Source: Diploscapter coronatus (lineage: Eukaryota > Nematoda > Chromadorea > Rhabditida > Rhabditidae). Taken from it: 64,000 nt of DNA. Positions 20,241 to 31,458 of this stretch are shown here, in pieces. The position numbers were made by a program, and so were the translations under genes. The stretch is from NCBI GenBank assembly GCA_964036155.1, contig OZ038423.1, forward strand, positions 67,781,249 through 67,845,248. Reading direction: 5' to 3'. Numbering within the stretch: the first letter of the stretch is position 1; every line of letters starts with the position of its first letter. The notes under the pieces were generated by a model. It was given only the letters and a program-made list of their open reading frames with translations, had not been told where the DNA came from and did not search any database.

Positions 20241-22480
20241 AATCCTCTTGTACCATTTCTGATCAAGTATTCCTGAGAAAGTCACGAAATTTTCAATTTG
20301 ACCTTAAAATACTTTTACAGGAAAATGCCTACAGAAACACCTACGAATCGCTCTAACGATTACAGACAATCAATGCTACATGTGTTGTTTCTTTGTGTTG
20401 TTGTCTTTGTTTTCGCTTCTAACAAGCTTGATCGATTTCTTGGTTCTGTATTCTGCGCAGCACTTGGAAAGTTTTCTGGTGACTATTGGAAGGAAATCCT
20501 TCGTCTGCTCCACAAATCTTATTGATTCCATCTGTTTGGAAGGAGGGAATACCACGAATTGGAGAGAGTGAGTGAATTGAGGAAAAGATGCGGAGAAAAA
20601 TGAAATAAGATGTCGGTTCGAGAGAAAAAGATGCAGACAGTTGCGCAAGATAGTGTAAATGTTAGAACGGCATAGGAGCCCTCTCTTTCTTTCTCTCTAG
20701 GAGAAGTGCGGAGAGAAAGATTCTTGGTAAAGGGATAGACGAGAGAGCGCAGTGATTGGAGAGGCGGAAAAGATCGCGGAGAAATAGTGTGTGTGGATCA
20801 GAGAGGAAGCGGGATAACAGACGACTCTCTGCAAGACAGCCCACATATTACACACTCACACACTGATAGAGAAGAAGAAGAAGCAAACGGATGAGGGATA
20901 GAGGAATTTGAAGAGAGACGAGAAAGAGAGAAAAACAAAAGAGAGAGAGAGAGCTTTTGCCATTGGGCCGCGCTGCGTTTTCAAGACGATGAAGAAGAAG
21001 AAACACAGGACGCGTAGAGGGGGAGGCACGAAAATAGAGGAGAACAAATGCCAACGGATTTGAGGCAAGGAGATTGTCAGAGGAGAGGATTGAGAATCGA
21101 AACAGAACAATGAAATAAGACGCGAGAAAATCGGCGAGGGTCAGATTTTGAGGGGGGGTTAATGAGAGATTATGCATGAACTAGGTTAGAACTTTAGATG
21201 CAAGTAAGTAAATCTTTATAGGTCGAGCTTATTGTTTCGTCAACTTCGTCCAATTATCTATCCTATCAGTCCTATGTGAAGCTGAGTAGTTTACTATTTG
21301 AATCATGTCATTTTTATATCGAATAAAGCGGAATGAAACAAACTAAATCTGCATGAGCTGCAAATTTGTCAGGGAAATCCTGAAACAGATGTGAAACATT
21401 GCCCCATTGATCAAATGCCCCATGAACTCTAAGGGAATGCATGGTTCTGCTTTGCTCTTCTCAAAGTTTTCATGAGTCAAAAATATGCTTCCGAACATAA
21501 AAATCATGCAGGGAATTTGAATGATTCGAAATCAACATGGTATGTTTAAAGAGTTTACAGGTTAGGGTATGTTAAAAACGGTCATAATTCTCTTTTGCGT
21601 AGACTCGAATAACTTTCATAATGATTATTCTTGCTAACTTGAAACCGTACAAAATTTCATCTTTCCATCTTGATCAATGTTTTGGATTTCTTATTCTGAT
21701 CTCCGCTCTATCAATTCTTGCTCATTTCACTGATTTGTTCAAATTTTTCTCCAAACTCTAATCTGCTTACTACCCACGAGGCCAACTCTTTCCTTCATAA
21801 CTGATCAGCAGCTTTTCGGTAATCACTTCAAAATTGTTGGCTTTTTTCTTCAAATTCTGTGTGCGCCGCATTTCAGGCGTGTTTCTGTTTCTATTTTGCT
21901 TCTCTCCTCCTCTGCAAGTAGGAATCGGCTCTGTGATTCCGACTACTCGTTCATTTTTTACCGCCTTCCCATTTCTCTTTGTTCTCTCAATTTCTTACCT
22001 ATTTTTCGTTTATGCTTCTCTAGTTATCCATTGCACTACACAAAACGTAAGTCGAAAAGCGAAGGCGAAGGAGGCAAGAGAGAAAAAGATGCGCTGCTCC
22101 AAGAACGAAAGAGAAATGAGAGAGAAAGAAAAAGATAGCAGAAAAATGAGAGAGCAGTGGATAAAACGCAGAGAAAGGGATAGAAAGAAAATATCAAAAG
22201 GAGAAAGAAAGAAAAACTAAAATAATGAGAAAGAGATAAATTACCGCGGGAAAAATGGAAACTCAGGGATGGTTGCTCTGCCTCTCGGGTAGAGATGATA
22301 ATTCGCAGAGCCCAGCGCTCGCACCGAACGATATTTCTCTCGATGCCCTCACATGCAGCAGCACGGGGATTCGTCTACAGAATCAAAAATCGACAATCGA
22401 TGACAAATTGCAGGAGTTTGAGAGATATAAATGAGCATTTTCAGCAAATTATAAAACAATTTATTTATCTTAAAAAAGCC
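20241..22480. other. Non-coding, GA-rich low-complexity interval
   Basis: Contains strongly purine-biased tracts (20550-21130 and 22030-22230, GAGAGA-rich on the plus strand) that generate artefactual Arg/Glu/Lys-rich or, on the other strand, Leu/Ser/Phe-rich ORFs. I saw no exon chain, motif or RNA gene. Confidence 0.5.
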
Positions 22481-22487
22481 ATTCACT

Positions 22488-22573
22488 CAGACCTAGGGAG
22501 CACTTTCGTGAGACGAAAAAATCTATAGGAGGTAGGTCGCAGGGGTCTTTGACGATCGTCCTCCTTATGTCCG
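22488..22573 (+). repeat. Dispersed repeat, copy 1
   Basis: An 86-base block beginning CAGACCTAGGGAGCACTTTC and ending GACGATCGTCCTCCTTA. It aligns over nearly its full length, with roughly 75-80% identity by eye, to the reverse complement of 62621-62711. Its two ends are weakly complementary. No coding function is apparent. Confidence 0.6.
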
Positions 22574-23870
22574 TATAATATCAAGCTTGGCTATTTCAGA
22601 AAATTTGACAAAGCAACACATTTTCCAAATGGAGTACGATTTGATTTGTGATTATAAATCTACAATATTTTGTTTGCCGTCTACCTTAATTTATATTTTC
22701 ATATAAAATAGAAGTGGTGTCTGCTTCTGTTAGCCAAATTTATATCAGCCATGAATGAAAATAATAATTAACTTTATAAGATATGAAGTTTATTTCCTGA
22801 GAAATGATATAAATGAAACTTCACAGATGCAACTCAATAGTTAGGACTGTTTGTTAATCGGCTCCGCTAAAGAGCATCTGATTAAAACCTTGTCCATGAT
22901 CGAATATCTCAATTGATGCAAATATATAATATATACTTTTTTTTAATTAAATTTATGATTGACGATTTTTTAAATTGAATTTCCAAAGAAAGGTAAATTA
23001 TTGTTTGAAACTGCGTGATCTATAAAAATGAGATTTGAAGTCACATTGGAAATGTTTATTCAGACTCAGAAAATCCGCAGATTATCAAAATGAACAATAA
23101 ATTATCTTTCATAATAAAGTATAAGTAAATATTACGAATAGCTCAAAGTAGTTTTCAATATAACACAGTGATCGATAAGAGTATAATTTCATGATATCCC
23201 TTCTAAATAACTCTTCCTCGTTGCACATCCGGTATAGATATTGTCTTGACTTTCGTAGTCGATTTTCCCGTTTCTTTCTAAAATCTCGTTTCAGTTTACT
23301 ATTTTTTGAATAATAATTTCACTTTTGTCAATCCTTTAATCAATAGGAACAGTGTTATCATCTGTAGATATGGACCATACATATATAAATTAGCGGAGAA
23401 GTTCTAAATTTCATGGCTATGCCAATTGATTATAAAATCATTATCAAAAACTCACGGATAGTGTCCCACTCACTAAAAGAATTTGATTTCTAGCTTGTTT
23501 GAAATTTACCAACAAAAACATTATAATGTATATACGAATGTAGTTCAGCAAGATAAGGCAATTTGTTATGACTTCAATGACCATCTAAATTTTATAATGA
23601 AAACGAGTGAAAAATCTTGGAACTTTACAAGATTTTTTAAACTCTTACTTTTGCGCTAAAGATGAGTTCATGCAAAGAAATTTGATTAACTTCTGATAAT
23701 AAAAGTTTTAAAAATCAGTTAAACCGAATTAAGTTGTACTGAAGCATCAGTCATAATAAAGTATGCTTGTGCTATAACGTTTGTTCCTAGCTGTGTGTCA
23801 ATAAATATTGCAGAATTCATAGTTTTAGTTTTCATTTATCAAATTAATTTATTGATCCAACCAACATGAG
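22574..23870. other. AT-rich interval, no gene recognised
   Basis: Very AT-rich sequence lying downstream (minus-strand sense) of the degenerate chemoreceptor. TM6 and TM7 exons of that gene would be expected here, but I could not find them. Confidence 0.4.
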
Positions 23871-25486
23871 CAATTAAGCATCGATTCAACCTTCGTTCAG
23901 CTTTTCTAACTCGAAGACTCAAGTTGTTGTATAAACGAAATTTCCGTAACAAATAAATGTAGGAAGTAACGGCAATTAGTGTTTGCACAATACCCGTTAT
24001 CATATCTGCGATTTCACCGAATAAATTTTCCTAGATGATTTGATTAATCTTTGATAAAAAACAATATTGATATTAGAAAATCAAAATCACAATTATTATA
24101 TAATGTTTGGTATAACGAAATTCGATAAAATTCTTTAATATTCGATTTTTGAAAATAATGATTTTTGCCTTTGAAAATGCAATGCTTCGGGTTCAAGTTT
24201 GATAAAGATTAAGAGTGCAGCTTTTGTATAGCGATTGGAATTTTGAACTATTATGAAAATACTTACTCCGTGACCATCAAATTCATGATCCACCCGAAAA
24301 AGTAAATATTTTAGTTCAACTATGGCTGAGCCGAATATATAAATTCCAAATGAAATCCAAAATGTATATTTAATAGAGCGAGTCACATTTGAATTTCTTC
24401 TACTGTAATGCCACTGATAAAAACTTTTATTAAAAAATCCTCTAACTTCGAAAATGTTCTAGCTCGATAAATCGTTATTGCTGCTGAAAAGTATCGTATG
24501 CTTATTGCTATCCATCCCCAGATTATTCCCATTCCAACCATAAATACCTAGAATTAACTCTCAAGTACTATGACGTTAATACATATTTGAAGACTGTCTA
24601 CCGCAATGACCCGATCGAAACCACAACATAATTCCTTGGCGTTATCATAAAAAGCAACAAATGTCTAATTTCTCATTGGATTATGTAATTCATAAATAGA
24701 ACAAACGACTATACCATTGTATTGATATGAAATATGTAGAGTAATTTCAAAAATATTAATGCCAGAACTAGTTTTGCGAACACTGTCATTTGTCCCTTCC
24801 TTCGAAACAAACGATATATAGCAAATATAGCCAGATAACCAGATGAGAATGTTGCAATCAACTGAACAATGACGAAAATAATATGATCCAAACCTAAAAT
24901 ATAATGAATAAATTATGATTATTTTTTACTAGTTTTATGTGGAAATGCGCAAATTTTGACAATGTCTGATAAGATCACTATGTCTTATGACTGATCATAA
25001 TGTATTCCGTTTATAAACTATTTTTAGTTATCAGAAACTAATAAAATGTCTTTATCATCTAGCCAAGTTATCCAAAATGCGTTTACGATAGATTGAAAAT
25101 TTATCGATTTTAACCATATCGTATGATAGAACTTTGACATTTGTGTCATAACGTCGTCTTATTCTCAAATCTTTGTCAAAGTTCAATCTGATCGTGTCAC
25201 AATAAGTGAACAATTATTGCATGTTTTAGTCTATGTACAATCTCTTCAAATTAATTGTCAGTAGATTCATAAAAATGCCAATGCTAACCAAATCTGAAGT
25301 CGAATATTAGATAGATGCGGAGTACTATGGTGACTGTCTGTAGATATGAATCAGACGATATAAATTCTGAAGTGAGATTTTTTAATTTCAATATAACCAT
25401 TAGTGTAAAGAATGCATACGAACTCACTAACCTTCACAGAAAGGATATGAATTAAATTGAACATCAGTTTTGTTGCACTGATACAT
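23871..25486 (-). pseudogene. Sra/Srab-like chemoreceptor, probably degenerate
   Basis: Clean exons: 25486-25432 (N-terminus MYQCNKTDVQFNSYPFCEG), 24893-24715 (TM1 with the FHIN segment), 24664-24602 (YDNAKELCCGFDRVIA), then from 24547 an exon with a TM3-like segment followed by SIRYFSAAITIYRA, resembling the ER-x-AT-x-Y region of nematode Sra/Srab receptors. After that the frame breaks. The next recognisable block (about 24403-24245, WHYSRRNSNVTRSIKYTFW and a TM4-like stretch) cannot be joined in phase by a normal-size intron. A later block near 24030-23871 carries a TM5-like segment and LSLRVRKAERRLNRC, like the third intracellular loop. TM6 and TM7 were not found. The functional form would be a chemosensory 7TM receptor. 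Exons I missed, or an assembly error, remain possible. Confidence 0.45.
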
Positions 25487-26790
25487 TCGATATTATACTT
25501 TATTGATTGTTTCCAAAATAAAAGGATTTATGAGCTAGCACAACAAAAACTTTGAGTAAAAATAAGAAGATCAACACCCTGCAAGTCAGCTTCTGAAACT
25601 ACCTTTCAAAAGGATTGCTGGTGAATTGTGATCATATAAATTCCCATATTTTGACACTTTGAAACCTATATCGAGCCTCTATAATTAATGACTTGAAATG
25701 TTATTTTTGCAATTAACGAGATTTATGATGCCAAGTCATTTTTCTTAAAAATACTAATTATCTCTTACGACAAACGGTTGATCTTCATAACATGATTCTC
25801 TATTAAAAAGCATTCTACAAACCACTCCTAATAATTAGAGATATCTTCTAGTCGTTTCCTTTCAACAATATGCGATTTTATTGCAAACCAGTAATCAAAT
25901 ATTCAATTTCAATGTAAATGTTTTCAAAATATTTATTGTCGGTTTCTTGAAACTCAGTTCTTTCCACAAAAATATTTTGAAACCAAAACTGATCATCGGA
26001 AAAGAGGATCATGAGTTAATTGTACAAAACACAAATCTAACTGGTGCAAGACAAGCTGCAAAACTAATTCAGGGTTCATTTTCTGAGGAATAGTCATCAA
26101 GATGTGGAAAATTATAAGAAACACAACAAATGACATTTCCGCTAATCATCTGAATTACAGTAGATTCTCATGATTTTCAAACAGTCACTATTTCGAAAGT
26201 TTAGAAAACACCATGTGGATGTATGAGGAAAAACGCAAGTCTTGCAAATGCCAAAAATTTCCCTGAAACACGAAATTCATAATTTCAATTATTCTTTCAT
26301 TATTTCCTAATATTGGATATTCACATCATTCATTGAATTTAACCAACTTTTAATTGAAATTTCTTTCTTTCTATCTATAAGTTGACCTTTCCCTTTATCA
26401 TTGCAAAGTGGCATAATTTTGCTTGAAAATTTTTTTTCGAGATTTGAAATGAAATTTTGTTGCAAGTGGGCGCCGAAAATGTTAGAGACAGGGCACGTCT
26501 TGTCTGATCAAAAAAGAACAACGCTTTCGATCCCGGGGATTGTTTTGAGAGTGCACGGTTTTTTTCGAGAAATGTTCCCTACAAAAATTTATTCATAGAA
26601 AGATCTATGATCAAACTACAATCTCATTAACCGAAATAGAAAATTACAAAACGTTACTAGAAACTTGGATATACAGCATATACAACGTAAATAATAGTCA
26701 GGTGGACCTAGGAAATAATCGAATATTCAGTGATTTATCAAATTTTGATATCGCAGTGATTCGAGTTTGGACGGGTCGTAGCAGTTAGCA
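25487..26790. other. Non-coding interval
   Basis: Lies between the head of the chemoreceptor-like locus and the tail of the His-rich gene. A TTTATT (AATAAA on the minus strand) near 26588-26593 may end the His-rich transcript. Otherwise only isolated short ORFs are present. Confidence 0.4.
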
Positions 26791-26796
26791 AGCCGT

Positions 26797-27912
26797 TTAG
26801 TGCTTGTGGTGCTTCTTGTGATGCTTCTTGTGGTGCTTCTCGGACTCGGAGCTGGAGCTAAAATTATTGATCAATCAATTCGTCGGTGAACCTGATTTTT
26901 TGCAGAAAAAGCAAATTTGGACATAAATTTATCTGACGTAAGATGAAGCTCCCAAGATATGTCTATTTCATAATTTCTTATTCCTTAGCTTGGTGATAGA
27001 AGATTTTTAAGGTTTAAAAAAGAAAATGAAAGTTAGTCTCAGTAAATCAAGAGAAGGAGGAAAAACCGTACCTAGACGAGCTCGAGCTCGACGAGCTGCT
27101 GCTGGAGCTCGAAGAAGACGATCCCGAGCGCTTCTTGCCGTGGTGGTGCTCGTCCTCAGATTCAGACTGAAAACCGCCGGGTTCCTCATCATGGAATTCC
27201 GTTGTTTCAACCTACCGAAGAAGAGCTCGACGACGAGCTGGACTTGTCGTGATGCTCGTGGCCGTACTTGTGGTGGTGTCCTCTCTTCCAGTGCCTGAAA
27301 ATAGCAAGAGTCATATATCTTCAATGCCAGTTAGTTGAAACGCTGCACAAACTTACTTGTGGTGCTCGTGGTGGGGATGAGCCGGGTGATGAGGATGGAC
27401 GAAGTGGAGGAAGGTGCCGAAGTCGACGTTGCCGTCGGACGAGTGCTTGTGCCATTCGTGGTTGAAGTGCTCCGAGTGCAGTTCGTGGACGGCCAGACGA
27501 GCCTCGTCGTGGTTCAGGTGGTTGCCATCCGCAGAGTGCTTGTGGAAGATGTGCTTGATGTGGTGGACGGTCAGAACGTGTCCAGTGCCGTGGGCATGGT
27601 GGTGGTCTGAAACGTGGAAACATGTAGGAATCAGCTGGAAAAGTATGAGTTGTCAGCGTTTTCATCAAAATCTAGGACTAGAGTAAGGATCGACTTACGA
27701 GGATGATGGTGGTGGTGGTGTTCTGAAACGAAAAACAAATTGAACTCGAAAAAGAAGAGGGGGCATCATAGAAGCTCCTTCAAGCCATTTAGTTTTCAAA
27801 TCATACAGAATCATGAGAGGAGAGCCTCAACTTCTGAATGTCTAATTCCGGATGGCTTGAGACTTCACAATGCACAAATTGAAGATGTCCTACCGTGGTG
27901 TCCGTGCGACAT
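26797..27912 (-). CDS. Histidine/serine-rich protein with EF-hand-like pair, 175 aa
   Basis: Exons in transcript order: 27912-27894, 27722-27699, 27606-27357, 27294-27216, 27166-27072, 26857-26797, all GT-AG and in phase (528 bases). About 54 of 175 residues are His. The N-terminus is almost pure His. Residues 31-81 form two helix-loop-helix units whose loops (KHSADGNHLNHDE and KHSSDGNVDFGTF) keep the central Asp-Gly-Asn of an EF-hand but place Lys/His/Ser where calcium ligands 1 and 3 should be. The C-terminal half alternates His/Lys blocks with Ser runs of 10 and 20 interrupted by SESE acidic clusters that look like casein-kinase targets, and it ends in KHH repeats. There is no signal peptide. 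I infer binding of Zn, Cu or Ni, as in other nematode His-rich stress proteins. I do not recognise an orthologue. Confidence 0.8.
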
Positions 27913-27991
27913 GATTATAGGTATGCTTCCAAAAGTGATCAACTGCAGAGGAGTCGACTTCGAAAGTGGCTCTTCCCTTCGAGCTCACACC

Positions 27992-27998
27992 TTTTATA
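27992..27998 (-). promoter_or_regulatory. TATA box of the His-rich gene
   Basis: GGGCGTATAAAAGGTGTG on the minus strand, 80 bases upstream of the ATG, in a short GC-richer promoter block. Confidence 0.65.
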
Positions 27999-28056
27999 CG
28001 CCCAAGACACGGTGCTTCCGTCGCTCTTTTCGGCCATTTTGTCCATTGGCAATTCT

Positions 28057-28261
28057 CCTAGCGGTTATCAGTGGCAATTTGAAAAATAGTTACATCGTAA
28101 CACAGATGCATATGAAATAGCACAGGGTTGGGGATGAAAAGCACCTTTCCCACACTATTTCGTTTGCAAAAAGGTAACGGGTCTAACTACGCTTCTAGTT
28201 GTCCGTTATCAGCTGCCACAGCGCTCACGGCACGAGAGCCGAGGCGCCATCGCGAAGATAA
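28057..28261. promoter_or_regulatory. GATA-type sites upstream of the His-rich gene
   Basis: GGTTATCAGT (28065 region), CGTTATCAGC (28204 region) and GAAGATAACG (about 28254) occur within 350 bases of the start codon. TGATAA-type sites are the core of nematode intestinal GATA-factor (ELT-2 class) control. Occupancy is inferred only. Confidence 0.35.
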
Positions 28262-29217
28262 CGCAAAAGGCACAATTTACAAACAACCGATGATGCAAGC
28301 GATGGGAAAAAGTAGTAAGACAGACAAATTAGACGCGTAGAAGAAGGATCTAGAGGCTGTAAAAGGTTTATTTTGGAACGATTGACGTAGCGAGGGTCGC
28401 ATGAAATCGTGGATCAGGCTTCAGGAAGAAACGTCGTTATTTGGGGCAATTTTGGAGGCAGAATGACTCAATCACGAGAACGGTTTTCTGAAGGCATGTG
28501 TTCATGCAATTTTTAATGCAACATCATTTTCTTTCAAGACCGTGTTCAGATTGTACCTTGACTTCTTCTAATTCTAGTAAAAACTGGATCTAATATCGTT
28601 TTTCTTCAAATAAACAATAGAATGTCGGGTTGTAAAACTTCTGACATTGGTCATTGATTTCATTACTTTACTGCTACTTGATTGGTTTGTAACTATCGTT
28701 GGCATTGTGTGGTCTGCACTGTTCTAATTTTGCAAGCCAGGCAGAATGTATCGTACTTTAGAAGGTGAAGAAAAGAGTTTCAGATATGATGCAGGATTTT
28801 TGAAACTTCGAATCTATCTCATCTGTTTACTAATTCATGCTCATCCGATGTCTAATATCGCTTATATCAAGTCTAGATCTTGAAATATTTCAATAAGTGC
28901 CTGTGGACAGTGTAGCTTTGACAAAGCATCAGTCATGAAGCCTACCTCTCTCATTATTGAAAACTTAGAATAGAGATTTCAAACATTGAAGACACTGTGT
29001 TTCAAGTTTTCAGCTTACAAAACGTGAATAATTCCCAACGTTGCAGAAGTCAGTCGGCTTTTGTGTAATTATCGATCATAAACGACTCAAAATTACCCAT
29101 GACCTATAAAAATCGCCTGACCTTCGTCGTTTAATCTTATGCTAGTGTTTTTTGCGACCTTCTCCCGTTTTTGCAGAAGCGCATAATCCGTAATTTTCTC
29201 TGGTTATTCCCAAATTA

Positions 29218-29340
29218 TCAGCCTGTGATAAAACTGATAGTAGCGATGCCATCGCGCTTAGCTTATTACTTACGCGCTAATCAACTATGGAAATAGCGCG
29301 GTGAAAAGACACGATGAACTACTGATAACCACTGATAAGG
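29218..29340. promoter_or_regulatory. Cluster of TGATAA motifs
   Basis: Contains ATTATCAG, GTGATAAAACTGATAG and the tandem ACTGATAACCACTGATAAGG. ACTGATAA is the extended consensus for intestinal GATA factors in C. elegans. The cluster is 1.3 kb upstream of the His-rich gene and could be its distal enhancer or serve an unseen neighbour. Confidence 0.35.
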
Positions 29341-30905
29341 CCGAATTCGCAGCAAACACATTGCCATTGGCAAATTGCTCTTTGAGAGAACATACTAGAG
29401 GTGCAGAAAATGAGAAATATCGTTGGGAAAAAAAGAGAAACTAGAGAAATAGTAAGAGGAAAAGGACCACATGATATTACTAAAGAAAGAAATCAGTTGA
29501 AGCGGATCTTTGTAAAAACGAGATGGGTTTTTTATAGCTAGAAATTGGAGAAGAGCAAAACGCAGTGCATAAAAAATTATGCAACGAGGCAAAGGTCGAA
29601 TAATTGGGAAGTTTTGTGAAGGCAAATTCAAAATAATTTGGAAGATTAATTTTTGAAGATATTTTGATATCTTTCGATATTGCTGAAGCTATGTTGCAAA
29701 TTTTGACAGATCAAACTCATAGAGTAGATATTTAATCGCGGTTTGGTTTGCCTACTACGAATAGAAATTATTGCAATTTTACCTCCTACAAATATCACTG
29801 CTCAACTTTCAAATTCAGAGGCATCAAAATCCCTTCTAAAATGTGATTAAGTTTCAATCTTCAATCTATTGTTAATAATCCTTCATAATCTACTTTTCTC
29901 AGGATTATTTCTGCAAATTATCTAAATAATATGTCAACCAATATTTCTACCGTATTTCTTATCATAGAATGGAAATTTCCAAGCTTTCTAAAACCGAGCA
30001 AAATCTACTTTCTTATCTTCGAAACTTTTTCTTTGGTCTCCAAAATTAATTGGCTTGTTTGTGCACAATTTTGGGGCGATCACAAAAATGAGAATTCTGA
30101 AATGATAAGAATGCAAAATTCTCGAAGAAAATTTCTTGATAGAGATAAAAATTCCCCTTCTAGCCACATGGTGAAATATGGTCTTCAAAAGCCGGCTGGT
30201 ATTTTTTGAAAATGATAAGAATGCAAAATTCGCGAATAGCTCGCGTGACGGACATCGTTGCTTATCTGGTCAAAATCTTAGACACCTGCTGAGTTTAAAT
30301 TATCTCAGACATTTTTCAGGCTGTATCCTCTAGCATTAGCATAATTTTAATAGCGTGAACCTTACACTTCATCTCTTTCCCAAGAAAATTATTCTGGAAA
30401 TCTTCCGGTATTGGGCAGGTTTATGGGAACGTTATCATTTTTATCATTTCACGAGAGGATCCTGGGTGTTTATCGATAAAAATGAAAGGGAATTTTATGG
30501 GGCGAATTTTTGAATTCGATAGTGAATAGCTCGCATTTTGCAAAGATCACCACCGAATTCTCGTGATGATTTAAAGACGAATATAAAAATGAGTAGCAAA
30601 AATCCAAAGTCCACTAATCAAACAATGGAAATACAAATGGAAATTAAACAGGAGCTTGCAACTATGAAATTAATTTCATTGCATTATTGCTTTCTTTTGT
30701 AATGGAACAAAGTGATTAATATCGGCAAAATTCAGTACTCGTTCATCGGACAATGAAAAGTGACAATGAACAGAAACTAATAAGAAGTTTTCAAGGTTTT
30801 TGCATTCCTTGCATTATATCTCCCATTTTGAAGTGCTGAATACTGACAAAAATTCGTCTTCTAATGATTGAACCAGGTAGATACTTTGGAGAGGTCTTCT
30901 TTACG

Positions 30906-31023
30906 GCAACTCGTAAATGACGAGATGACGAGACCTATCTTTTCCCACACTTTCGCTTTACTTTCCTTCCTTTCCCTATCTCGAAACATAGGTCTCGTCA
31001 TCTTGTCATTTGACGAATTGCCA
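30906..31023. repeat. Inverted repeat / hairpin element
   Basis: Arms of about 34 bases, GCAACTCGTAAATGACGAGA... and ...CTTGTCATTTGACGAATTGC, with a shared GATGACGAGACCTAT core. They flank a 48-base C/T-rich loop. There are few mismatches, and a single-stranded transcript would form a long stem. The left arm resembles 61331-61353. Confidence 0.65.
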
Positions 31024-31425
31024 TTCTCTACCAACTGAATCATAATAAGTAAGCATAATTGATAAGCTTTAGAATTTTTAAATTCTATTTATTCAAAGCA
31101 GAAAGATCCGCAAGTTTAATTCAAAAGTATCACAATTGGAGTGTCGAAGTAATTTGAAGCTTATATACACTATTTCATAGAACTCAAAAGTGAGGAAGAA
31201 AAACAAAACCCATAAATTATGTAGACGATAATAAATAATTTGACCTGGAATAAGTCTAAAGTTCCATAAAAATCTTCAGAATAAATTTGCCTATAATCTC
31301 TAAATGCTTAAAGAATTCAAAAATTTTGAAATTCTTCGAAAAATAATCATTAAATTCTGTTCGTTATACGTTTTAAATTTTCATAAAGCTCTCAACCTCT
31401 ACACTATCTTTATAGGTGCTTCCCA

Positions 31426-31431
31426 TTTATT
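31426..31431 (-). terminator. Polyadenylation signal of the DPAGT1 gene
   Basis: AATAAA on the minus strand, 28 bases past the TAA of the 11-exon model, which supports the terminal exon chosen. Confidence 0.6.
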
Positions 31432-31458
31432 CCGTTCTCTGCCTAATCTCGTTGTTTT

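Larger units (their letters stand above)
28262..31458. other. 3.2-kb non-coding interval
   Basis: No exon chain was found. It holds a further GATA-site cluster (about 29218-29340), a 25-base direct repeat (GATAAGAATGCAAAATTC, near 30101 and 30211) and an inverted repeat (30906-31023), described separately. A canonical TTTATT (AATAAA, minus strand) at 31426-31431 terminates the DPAGT1 gene. Confidence 0.5.

Noticed and set aside
20376..21177. Minus-strand ORFs rich in Ser, Leu and Phe
   Set aside because: Complement of the same purine-rich tracts; composition artefact.
21834..22220. 128-codon ORF ending in a Lys/Glu/Arg-rich tail
   Set aside because: The tail is the translation of a GAGAGA-type purine tract, and the front half has low-complexity Phe/Leu. 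No splice context or motif was found.
27007..27686. Arg/Ser- and Val-rich ORFs on both strands over the His-rich gene
   Set aside because: Other frames of His, Ser and Lys codon runs. Only the minus-strand exon chain gives consistent splice sites and phases.
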